In this document: piece after piece, positions 15,236 to 21,016 of the stretch
Layout of the letters: each line of letters opens with the position of its first letter
How positions within the stretch are numbered: the first letter of the stretch is position 1
Virus record (IMG/VR): IMGVR_UViG_3300005935_000184
Span: 1 to 21,016 of that record
DNA: 21,016 nt
Direction: 5' to 3' (one strand)
DNA from: a virus
Notes under the pieces: model-generated
Database searches by the model: none
What the model saw: the letters and a program-made list of their open reading frames with translations, nothing else
What the model was told of the DNA's origin: nothing
Program-made: the position numbers and the translations under genes

Positions 15236-15451
15236 TCATCTCCAATTGTGTATAAATACATTAAATCTCTTTTCAAATGCAAATAAATGAATACATTGAT
15301 CATATTCTGCCTGTGTTAAAAGATTTCTACCACATACAGGACATGGTTTATTTATCCAATCGGGATAATCTTCAAATTTTATAGTATCATCACGATAATT
15401 ACAATGTGGTGTATCACATTTAATACCTTTAATTGTCATTGAATTATTCAT
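15236..15451 (-). CDS. Small zinc-ribbon protein
   Basis: The 71-residue protein has KCDTPHC (C12, C17) and PCPVCGRNLLT (C37, C40) around FEDYPDWINK. Four cysteines in this spacing make a zinc ribbon. The pattern IKCD..HC......KFEDY..WINKPCP.CG.NLLT is familiar from small phage proteins. Function unknown. A TATAAATA-like box lies only 10 bases before the ATG (15462-15469, leftward), partly inside the previous gene's end. Confidence 0.75.
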   Translation of the reverse strand: MNNSMTIKGIKCDTPHCNYRDDTIKFEDYPDWINKPCPVCGRNLLTQAEYDQCIHLFAFEKRFNVFIHNWR

Positions 15452-15464
15452 AATATTGAAATAT

Positions 15465-15779
15465 TTATAATTTATTTAATTCATTATTTAATCTACTTAA
15501 AAAACTTTCTTCTCCATCATCACCCGATAAATACCAATCTATTCTTTGAGTATAAACAGATGCTTGTTTTAATATCTTAATAGCATTTTTAAATTCTTCT
15601 TGTATTTCTTTAGGGTGTGTAATATAATATTTTTCTTCTGGATATTTTTTATAATAATCATCATCCATCCATAATTCACTTTTAGATTTAGGTTTTCCTT
15701 GTGAATTTAATTCACGTTCAATACTATCAATGATTTCATTGATTTGGTATTGTTTGTAATTGAAATGTCCACCACTCAT
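15465..15779 (-). CDS. MSGGHFNY-family small phage protein
   Basis: The 104-residue protein starts MSGGHFNYKQYQINEIID and ends with KILKQASVYTQRIDWYLSG, then DDGEESF. This start (MSGGHFnYkQY.I..I...IE) and end (A..Y.QRIDWLLSGDDGEESF) are a combination I know from many phages and some bacteria. Its function is not established. Length fits. It lies 13 bases after the next-upstream gene's leftward neighbour and is tightly packed in the leftward series. Confidence 0.8.
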   Translation of the reverse strand: MSGGHFNYKQYQINEIIDSIERELNSQGKPKSKSELWMDDDYYKKYPEEKYYITHPKEIQEEFKNAIKILKQASVYTQRIDWYLSGDDGEESFLSRLNNELNKL

Positions 15780-15812
15780 TATTTTTAATTAAAGTTATAT
15801 TTTGTATAGTTA

Positions 15813-16544
15813 TTATTTGAGTATTTGTTTAATTTTTCTTTGTCTATCAAGTGCAACAGAATACATATTATATTCTTTTTCCATTTTTTTAAGACCTTCA
15901 CTAATATCTGTTGTTCTTTTAGATATATTAAATCCTGTTCCTAATGCACCACCTTTCCAAGAACCTCTACCTGATCCAACTTCTTCACTAAAATCAACAT
16001 TAACAGTACGACTGATTTTAGAACTCATTTTAGTCCATTTAAACCACTTTCTACGCCACTCCCTCTCCGTTATATGACACTTAACATTAATGTCTATATC
16101 ACCTTCATTTGATGTCTTGTGTTTATATGGGATAGTGACTTGCCATTGTTTATCAGTCCATTCTTTGTTATAAAATTCTTTTCTATGACCTTTGGTTTCA
16201 TGTGCCCATGTTCCATCAGATAATAATAAACTTGATCTTATCCATTCATAAGATAAAAAAGGTAAATCATAAACTTTACATTTACGATTCCAATAAAACA
16301 TAAAAGAATTATTATGATAAGTTATACCATAAGATGGATCATCATGACCATAATCTTTTTTTATTTTATGTTTCCAAGGAAATGTTATAAAAAATTGACC
16401 AAAGAATAGTTGCCAAATTAGTTGAGGATAATCATAATCATTATACCCTATTGTTAGATATTTGATTGTGAAACCCCAATTAAGATAAATTTCTACTTTG
16501 AAATTATTTCGTTTACCTATTCTTATTACTTTAGATTCTTTCAT
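15813..16544 (-). CDS. Hypothetical Trp/Tyr-rich phage protein
   Basis: The 243-residue protein has many aromatic residues, with LPFLSYEWIRSS, WQVTIPYKHK, and EREWRRKWFKWTKMSSK near the end. A Gly-rich stretch around 190-205 is followed by a charged helix. It has the look of an extended beta-rich protein that ends in a helix, and I cannot name a family. It is the first gene after a terminator, so it begins a new leftward transcript. Confidence 0.65.
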   Translation of the reverse strand: MKESKVIRIGKRNNFKVEIYLNWGFTIKYLTIGYNDYDYPQLIWQLFFGQFFITFPWKHKIKKDYGHDDPSYGITYHNNSFMFYWNRKCKVYDLPFLSYEWIRSSLLLSDGTWAHETKGHRKEFYNKEWTDKQWQVTIPYKHKTSNEGDIDINVKCHITEREWRRKWFKWTKMSSKISRTVNVDFSEEVGSGRGSWKGGALGTGFNISKRTTDISEGLKKMEKEYNMYSVALDRQRKIKQILK

Positions 16545-16556
16545 TTATTATAAATT

Positions 16557-16582
16557 AAAAAAGGATGTATCTCTACATCCTT
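16557..16582 (-). terminator. Intrinsic terminator with GNRA-type loop
   Basis: On the leftward strand, AAGGATGTA-GAGA-TACATCCTT is a 9-bp perfect stem with a GAGA tetraloop, then TTTTTTAATTT. It follows the 16609-16929 gene. A nearly identical hairpin is at 18082-18107. Confidence 0.88.
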
Positions 16583-16608
16583 CTTATAATACTATTTAAC
16601 AAATAAGT

Positions 16609-16929
16609 TTATTCTTCGAATTTCTTTTTTAATCTCTGAAATTCCTCAAAGTCTTTGATTCTTTCTTTTTCTTCTGCTTGAGCTTGTTTAGAATTTTCTT
16701 TTTCATTGTAGATAGCATCAACATCAACTTCTACAGCTTCTTTAACTTCATAAAGTGTTGCTGTTTCTAACATAGCTTCATCATAAGAATATTCTTCTTT
16801 AATAAGTTCAGATAATTCTTTTTCTGCATCTTTCATATTATCTGATGATAATTTAACAACTTGTAAACCACATCCGATCATATAATCACAACCTTCTCCT
16901 TTTTGTACTAAATGTGCAATATAATTCAT
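16609..16929 (-). CDS. Small phage protein of T4-like phages
   Basis: The 106-residue protein has an N-terminal beta-like part (IAHLVQKGEGCDYMIGCGLQ), a middle with KELSELIKEEYSYDEAMLET, and a charged C-terminal helix (AEEKERIKDFEEFQRLKKKF). The start resembles small hypothetical proteins of T4-like phages as I remember them (KYIVHLVQ..EGCDYTIGCG). Role unknown. It is separated from the lipoprotein gene by 28 bases and ended by a GNRA-loop terminator. Confidence 0.7.
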   Translation of the reverse strand: MNYIAHLVQKGEGCDYMIGCGLQVVKLSSDNMKDAEKELSELIKEEYSYDEAMLETATLYEVKEAVEVDVDAIYNEKENSKQAQAEEKERIKDFEEFQRLKKKFEE

Positions 16930-16957
16930 AATTTTTGTATTTCTTTTTACTTATATA

Positions 16958-18061
16958 TTATTTTTTCTTTTTAGGAAAATATTTCTTTCTTATATACCCA
17001 TAAATAGGTATTAATAATGCAGTGAATAACCAATACCATCTTTTAGCAGCACTGTCTATAAAATTATTAAATCCTTCTTTGAAGTTATTTTCAACAATTA
17101 AAACACTATCTCTTAAAATCAAATCTTCATAATCACCTACTATTTTAATAACATATGGTAATGTTTTTTCTTTACCCTTTGGTGTAACTACCCATTTGTA
17201 ATTAAATTGTGATTTATTATCATTTATAATATTATCATCTGTTATGATAGTAACTTTACCATCAAATTCTAATACTATTTTACCTTCTCCACCCCATTCA
17301 ATACTATAAGTATCAAATTTTTTTTCTATTAAATTTAATCTAATTATACTATCTTCATATCTTTTTAAATTATCAGGAATATCAATTATCATTGAATATT
17401 TTTTCTTTGGCTTATTTGTTACATTAATTTCTGTATCAAATATTATTTTATCCCTAGTTGGACCATCTTGTTTTATTTTCGCAGTCAATATTAAATTATA
17501 ACTACCAATTTTATTTGCAGTAACACCCCATAACCAAAGTGTTGGATCTGTTTCGTCTACTAATTGTTCATCATCTGTAATTTCAGTTATTGTGATTGCA
17601 TCTTCATCTAAGGTTTTTAATTCCATGTCCATTATATTTCCAACCTTTATAATTTCTTCATGTATAATACCTGTTGATGTTCGTGTCGTTAATGAAACTA
17701 ACTGTTCCGTTGTTTCTTCACTTACTTGTTTTATTATTCTTGCTTCTACCCTAGATACAACACCTATAATTAATACTGAATCTACTTTATAAACTAATGT
17801 TCCTTGATTACTTAATGGTGTGTCCATTAATAATTTATTTTCATCACGAACTACTTCTCCCATTTCAATACCATGACTTATTTCTTCTAAATCAATTTCT
17901 TGGAAATCTATAACACCATCACCATCAACATCAGGAATATAAACACCATCAATCATTACTGTATCTGGGAAATATACCCATTTAATCTCTTCTTGTTTAT
18001 TTATTCTACTATTACAACTAAATAAAATAAAGATAGATAATATATAAATTATTCTTTTCAT
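16958..18061 (-). CDS. Phage lipoprotein with C-terminal membrane helix (possible unimolecular spanin)
   Basis: The 367-residue protein begins with a lipoprotein signal: basic MKR, hydrophobic IIYILSIFILF, then LFSC with Cys16 as the lipid-attachment residue. An EF-hand-like loop, DVDGDGVIDFQE at 44-55, has Asp or Glu at positions 1, 3, 5, 9 and 12. The middle is beta-rich, with several Ig-like strands. The end has a 16-residue hydrophobic segment (342-357, WYWLFTALLIPIYGYI) and a Lys-rich tail. A lipid anchor at one end and an inner-membrane helix at the other is the topology of unimolecular spanins such as T1 gp11, which join and disrupt the two membranes at lysis. It is much longer than gp11 (131 residues). 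A surface exclusion lipoprotein is another option. Confidence 0.7.
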   Translation of the reverse strand: MKRIIYILSIFILFSCNSRINKQEEIKWVYFPDTVMIDGVYIPDVDGDGVIDFQEIDLEEISHGIEMGEVVRDENKLLMDTPLSNQGTLVYKVDSVLIIGVVSRVEARIIKQVSEETTEQLVSLTTRTSTGIIHEEIIKVGNIMDMELKTLDEDAITITEITDDEQLVDETDPTLWLWGVTANKIGSYNLILTAKIKQDGPTRDKIIFDTEINVTNKPKKKYSMIIDIPDNLKRYEDSIIRLNLIEKKFDTYSIEWGGEGKIVLEFDGKVTIITDDNIINDNKSQFNYKWVVTPKGKEKTLPYVIKIVGDYEDLILRDSVLIVENNFKEGFNNFIDSAAKRWYWLFTALLIPIYGYIRKKYFPKKKK

Positions 18062-18081
18062 ATAATTATATATTAAAACAA

Positions 18082-18107
18082 AAAAGGATGTATTTCTACA
18101 TCCTTTT
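18082..18107 (-). terminator. Intrinsic terminator of rtcB with GNRA-type loop
   Basis: On the leftward strand, AAAAGGATGTA-GAAA-TACATCCTTTT forms an 11-bp stem with a GAAA tetraloop, followed by TTGTTTT. The rtcB stop TAG (18096-18098) is inside the hairpin, spanning stem and loop. The arm is the same as at 16557-16582. Confidence 0.88.
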
Positions 18108-19487
18108 CATATTCTTGTAAGACTTATCTCTACGTTCTCTTTTACGGTCTTGGTCTTTCTTCTTCTTATTCTTTCTTTCTTTCCAAGACATACCTTCTGA
18201 CTTATCTTTGATATTCATAACTGGTGTTATTCTATCAACAACCGTAGCAGTATCTTGTATTAAACTTTCTATTAGTTTAGAAGATTTATAAGATTGTGGA
18301 CTTTCATCAAGTGTGTTTTTAGTAACTGATGTTGTAACAATACCTTTCATTGATTTTTTATATTCATTATAATCTACTGTTACTTTAGCTTTACTACGAG
18401 AAAATAATCGACCAGCTCCATGAGGACTGGAAAAATTCCAATCTGAATTAGATTTTCCTTCACATAATAAAATCCCATCTCTCATATTAAAAGGTAAAAG
18501 AAATTTTTGTTCCTTATATGATTTTACTGCACCTTTACGTATAATCATATCATATGGATCAATATAATTATGAATAGTAGATACTATTTCATCATACTTA
18601 TCAATATTTAATTTTTCTTTAATAATATCTAACATAGTTAGACGATTAACATAAGCATAATATTGGGTGAAAATCATATCGAAAATATATCCAATAAGAT
18701 TATCATCAGATAAATATCCTTTAGCAATTCCTACTTTATGTTTTTCTTTTAATTCTTTAATTCTTTTAGGAATTTCTGATTTGATTTTAGTATTTTGAAT
18801 AATATTATCTAAATCATTAGTGTATTCTTTAGAAACAACTTTAACTTTTCCAATAGCAATATTATTCCAATAATCAAAAATTTTAATTCCTAAATTTCTT
18901 GATCCAGAATGAACTGTAATCCAATAATCTCCTTCTAAATTTTTTCCAACTTCGATAAAATGATTTGAACCCCCCATAGTTCCTATGGAATTCCAAAATT
19001 TAGAAGCATCCATTTTAATATCTTTTAATTTATCGGTAAGCCACTTATCATTATAAGTAGGAGCATCATAAGAAGTTCCAAATTTTTCATTGAAATTTAC
19101 AATGAAAGAATTAGCAATTTTTTGAATTTCTTCAAAATCTATTTTATTTACAATAGGTGATGGATGTAAATTAAATCCTGTTGGAACTGATTGTCTTATT
19201 TGTGTTTCTAATTTTTCTAAATTAATAGAGTTTTTCTTATCGAATTTAACACCCAAAAGACCACACCCAATATCACAACCCACCAATCCGACATCTAAAA
19301 ATTTACCTAATTCCATCGAGAATCCTACGCAGACCCCCGAGCCAACATGTGCATCAGGCATTATCCTGACTTTCAACCCATTAGATATTTGTGAATTGAT
19401 TATACCATAAACTTGTTGAAACACACCTTCTTCGATATTATCAATGAAGATTTTAGCATCTGTATATTTTCCTTTTAATTCTAACAT
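18096..19487 (-). CDS. rtcB: RtcB-type RNA ligase
   Basis: The 463-residue protein is a full RtcB, which joins RNA 2',3'-cyclic phosphate or 3'-phosphate ends to 5'-OH ends using GTP and Mn. The conserved motifs are in order: PDAHVGSGVCVG (44-55), VGCDIGCG (69-76, with the metal-binding Cys75), GGSNHFIEV (172-180, His176), VHSGSRNLG (192-200, His193), HNYI (306-309), and SPHGAGR (354-360), whose His356 accepts GMP. The C-terminal ~35 residues are strongly basic. In phages, such ligases reseal tRNAs cut by host anticodon nucleases. A late-promoter-like box lies 15 bases before the ATG and a hairpin terminator overlaps the stop, so it may be a single-gene unit. Confidence 0.95.
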   Translation of the reverse strand: MLELKGKYTDAKIFIDNIEEGVFQQVYGIINSQISNGLKVRIMPDAHVGSGVCVGFSMELGKFLDVGLVGCDIGCGLLGVKFDKKNSINLEKLETQIRQSVPTGFNLHPSPIVNKIDFEEIQKIANSFIVNFNEKFGTSYDAPTYNDKWLTDKLKDIKMDASKFWNSIGTMGGSNHFIEVGKNLEGDYWITVHSGSRNLGIKIFDYWNNIAIGKVKVVSKEYTNDLDNIIQNTKIKSEIPKRIKELKEKHKVGIAKGYLSDDNLIGYIFDMIFTQYYAYVNRLTMLDIIKEKLNIDKYDEIVSTIHNYIDPYDMIIRKGAVKSYKEQKFLLPFNMRDGILLCEGKSNSDWNFSSPHGAGRLFSRSKAKVTVDYNEYKKSMKGIVTTSVTKNTLDESPQSYKSSKLIESLIQDTATVVDRITPVMNIKDKSEGMSWKERKNKKKKDQDRKRERRDKSYKNMKRM

Positions 19488-19502
19488 TATTTCTGTTTTT
19501 AA

Positions 19503-19510
19503 TATTTATA
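19503..19510 (-). promoter_or_regulatory. Late-promoter-like box upstream of rtcB
   Basis: TATTTATA on the + strand, i.e. TATAAATA leftward, 15 bases before the rtcB ATG at 19487. It matches the T4 late consensus exactly. Chance occurrence is possible in this AT-rich DNA. Confidence 0.5.
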
Positions 19511-19523
19511 ATACACAAAGATA

Positions 19524-19551
19524 CAAAAAATATTGATTAATAAAAATCAAT
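19524..19551 (-). terminator. Hairpin terminator of the leftward RHH gene
   Basis: ATTGATT and AATCAAT (19532-19538 with 19545-19551) pair around a 6-base loop. On the leftward strand the stem is followed by ATTTTTTG. The TGA stop (19547-19549) is in the stem. The stem is AT-only, so it is weak. Confidence 0.6.
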
Positions 19552-19717
19552 TATCCTTTTTTTCTTCATTTATTTGTTTTTTAATAAATTGTTCTATTAA
19601 ACTAGACTTGTTATATATTTCATTTTCTTCGATATATTTTTCTAATTTATCATTCAATTCTTTATCAATTGTAACAGTAATTTTTTTTCTACCGTTTCCT
19701 TTATATTTTTTCTTCAT
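19547..19717 (-). CDS. Ribbon-helix-helix small protein
   Basis: From the ATG at 19715-19717 the protein has 56 residues: a basic start MKKKYKGNGRKK, the strand ITVTIDKEL, then two helices (NDKLEKYIEEN; KSSLIEQFIKKQINEE). That is the ribbon-helix-helix fold, in which the strand enters the DNA major groove as a dimer. Starts further up would read through the promoter region and are rejected. It is divergent from a second RHH gene across 95 bases that carry a 31-bp dyad. Confidence 0.78.
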   Translation of the reverse strand: MKKKYKGNGRKKITVTIDKELNDKLEKYIEENEIYNKSSLIEQFIKKQINEEKKDN

Positions 19718-19751
19718 ATTATTTATATAATATAAAATAGTTAAAGTTTTT

Positions 19752-19782
19752 ATATAAAATGTCAATTTTTGACTTTTTATAT
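19752..19782. promoter_or_regulatory. 31-bp dyad, probable operator between the RHH genes
   Basis: The arms ATATAAAATGTCAA and TTGACTTTTTATAT are inverted repeats with one mismatch in 14, around a central TTT. Each arm holds a TTGAC -35-like element pointing outward. The dyad fits binding by RHH dimers. Confidence 0.7.
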
Positions 19783-19796
19783 TTAATATATATAAT
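19769..19796 (+). promoter_or_regulatory. Sigma70-like promoter for the rightward RHH gene
   Basis: TTGACT (19769-19774), 16 bases, then TATAAT (19791-19796), 16 bases before the ATG at 19813. The -35 lies inside the right arm of the dyad, so a bound repressor would block it. No good -10 was seen in the leftward direction. Confidence 0.6.
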
Positions 19797-19812
19797 AAAA
19801 CAATATTATAAT

Positions 19813-19968
19813 ATGCCAAAAAAAATAAAAACAAAAGTTGAATTATCAATATCTCTTGATGGTAAATTACTTGAATATATAAAAGATAATTACAAAAACC
19901 GTTCAAAATTTATAGAATATTGTATAATAGAAGAATTAAATCGTTATAATATCCAAAAAGAAATATAA
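19813..19968 (+). CDS. Ribbon-helix-helix small protein
   Basis: From the ATG at 19813 the protein has 51 residues: MPKKIKTKVELSISLDGKLL, then helices EYIKDNYKN and SKFIEYCIIEELNRY. This is an RHH fold, with VELSISL as the DNA-binding strand. An upstream in-frame ATG (19759) lies in the dyad and is rejected. The next gene starts 3 bases after its stop, so this regulator is probably co-transcribed with the homing endonuclease. It is distinct from the leftward RHH protein in sequence. Confidence 0.78.
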   Translation: MPKKIKTKVELSISLDGKLLEYIKDNYKNRSKFIEYCIIEELNRYNIQKEI

Positions 19969-19971
19969 AAA

Positions 19972-20871
19972 ATGTCAAAAAGAAAAACTAAAGAACAATT
20001 TATAATAGATTCAATAAGAAAACATGGTAATAAATATGATTATTCATTAGTTGAATATATTAATAATAGAACTACTATTATGATTATTTGTCCTATTCAT
20101 GGTGAATTTAAACAAACACCCAGTAATCATATTCAAGGTCGAGGATGTAAAAAATGTCATATATTGAATATTTTGATGTCAATTAATACATTTATTCAAA
20201 AATCTAATATAATTCATAATAACAAATATAATTATTCATTAGTTAAATTAGAAGGATTACAAAAGGAAATTAAAATTATTTGTCCTATTCACGGTGAATT
20301 TAAACAAAAACCTGAATATCATTTATATGGTCATGGTTGTCATTTATGTGGCGGTTCACAAAAGTTAACATTGAAACAATTTATTGAAAAATCTAAGAAA
20401 GTTCATGGAGATAAATATAATTATTCTTTGGTAGAATATAAAAATACACATACAGAAGTTAATATTATCTGTAAAATTCACGGTAAATTTAAACAAAAAG
20501 CAAGAGAACATTATGACGGGTGTGGTTGTCCTAAATGTAAAGAATCTAAAGGCGAAAGAAAAATAAGAAATTATTTAAAATTTAATAATATTGATTTCAA
20601 AAGTCAAAAAACATTTGAGGGGTGCAAATATAAAAATTTATTGAAATTTGATTTTTATTTACCAAAAGAAAATCTTTGTATTGAATATGATGGAGAACAC
20701 CATTTTATAATTAAAGAACATTGGGGTGGAATTAAAGAATTTAAGAATATTCAAAAAAGAGATAATATTAAAATCGAATATTGTAAAAACAATGTTATTA
20801 AATTGTTACGTATTAAATATACCGATAATATAGAAGAAAAATTAAATGATATTATTCAGATTAAATTCTAA
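19972..20871 (+). CDS. DUF723-repeat homing endonuclease, EDxHD nuclease
   Basis: The 299-residue protein has three DUF723 zinc-binding repeats at about 6-62, 72-126 and 136-189. Each has the pattern 'HG.KY.YSLV.Y......I.IIC.IHG.FKQ.P..H..G.GC..C', with two Cys pairs and an HG motif. A C-terminal EDxHD/Vsr-like nuclease follows: KFDFYLPKENLCIEYDGEHHF at 225-245, where D227, E238, D240 and H243 are the likely metal ligands, then RDNIK and LLRI. This is the I-Bth0305I-like type of freestanding homing endonuclease. The second repeat has the weakest match. It is tightly linked to the RHH gene upstream and its stop overlaps the end of the opposing gene. Confidence 0.88.
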   Translation: MSKRKTKEQFIIDSIRKHGNKYDYSLVEYINNRTTIMIICPIHGEFKQTPSNHIQGRGCKKCHILNILMSINTFIQKSNIIHNNKYNYSLVKLEGLQKEIKIICPIHGEFKQKPEYHLYGHGCHLCGGSQKLTLKQFIEKSKKVHGDKYNYSLVEYKNTHTEVNIICKIHGKFKQKAREHYDGCGCPKCKESKGERKIRNYLKFNNIDFKSQKTFEGCKYKNLLKFDFYLPKENLCIEYDGEHHFIIKEHWGGIKEFKNIQKRDNIKIEYCKNNVIKLLRIKYTDNIEEKLNDIIQIKF

Positions 20872-21016
20872 AGACCATTAATTTTTTTAAGATTTTTAAT
20901 ATCTTCAATATCTTTGGGTCGTCCACTTATTTCTTTCATTTCAATCAAATCATCTAAAGATACAAAATTTATATCAACCCCATTATCGAATGTAGATATA
21001 TTTCTATTATTATATA
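20868..21016 (-). CDS. C-terminus of a probable nucleotidyltransferase (N-terminus outside window)
   Basis: Reading leftward from base 21016 to TAG at 20868-20870 gives about 49 residues. The piece reads DNGVDINFVSLDDLIEMKEI, then SGRPKDIEDIKNLKKI. The pattern FVSLddLi.mKe.sGRPKDieDi..L is the usual C-terminal end of MNT-type/AbiEii-like nucleotidyltransferases. The catalytic part is outside the window, so the call rests on this tail only. It converges with, and overlaps by 3 bases, the homing endonuclease gene. Confidence 0.55.
   Translation of the reverse strand, partial: YNNRNISTFDNGVDINFVSLDDLIEMKEISGRPKDIEDIKNLKKINGL

Noticed and set aside
19720-19727. Leftward TATAAATA box before the leftward RHH gene
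   Set aside because: It is only 3 bases from the ATG, so transcription would begin inside the gene.
19759-19812. Upstream ATG for the rightward RHH gene
   Set aside because: It lies in the dyad and the promoter -35; the extra residues do not fit the RHH fold.
19718-19906. Longer leftward RHH protein (119 residues)
   Set aside because: The upstream part runs through the intergenic dyad and the opposite RHH gene, and is low-complexity hydrophobic sequence; the ATG at 19717 fits the family length.
1-21016. CRISPR array, tRNA genes or insertion-sequence ends
   Set aside because: No regularly spaced repeats, no cloverleaf and no transposase or terminal inverted repeats were seen. All gene-free gaps are under about 160 bases.

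Overview
The window is a gene-dense, very AT-rich (about 70% A+T by eye) segment of a large tailed phage, most likely a T4-like (myovirus-type) phage. Four things point this way: a tail-tube-fold protein next to a large partial structural gene; phage-type metabolic and RNA genes (S1-repeat protein, PhoH-like ATPase, thymidine kinase, CCA-adding enzyme, RtcB ligase); two freestanding homing endonucleases; and T4-late-promoter-like TATAAATA boxes just upstream of several genes. A Bacteroidetes/Flavobacteria host is suggested, not proven, by the A-rich leaders that mostly lack a Shine-Dalgarno and by the overall composition. The standard code is used: TAA, TGA and TAG all end genes.

Layout. 1-2514 (+): end of a large, probably structural protein with a Thr-rich linker, cut by the left edge, then a tail-tube/baseplate-like protein. 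2604-4574 (+): promoter, a four-S1-domain RNA-binding protein, a terminator, and a DUF458/YkuK-type RNase H-fold protein. 4586-9700: an alternating-strand block holding PhoH, a homing endonuclease and three proteins (two -, one +) that begin with the same N-terminal tag. The tag resembles the T4 capsid-targeting sequence and its prohead-protease site. One tagged protein has ankyrin-like repeats and one is a CCA-adding enzyme. The last two are transcribed divergently from a perfect palindrome made of two back-to-back TATAAATA boxes. 9772-11686 (+): a possible PD-(D/E)XK protein, thymidine kinase, and a small membrane-anchored protein. 11739-19487 (-): a long tightly packed leftward series of small phage proteins: membrane proteins, a Rossmann-like protein, an HD phosphodiesterase-like protein, two zinc-ribbon proteins, a gene split by an in-frame stop, a lipoprotein with a C-terminal membrane helix (unimolecular-spanin topology), and RtcB. 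19547-21016: an accessory end with two divergent ribbon-helix-helix genes around a 31-bp dyad, a DUF723-repeat homing endonuclease, and the C-terminus of a likely nucleotidyltransferase running off the right edge.

How the genes fit together. RtcB and the CCA enzyme together could repair tRNAs cut by host anticodon nucleases. Thymidine kinase feeds dTMP to replication. S1 and PhoH proteins suggest control of RNA and translation. The shared capsid-targeting-like tag suggests that some of these proteins may be packaged in the head and delivered with the DNA. That is the most interesting hypothesis in this window.
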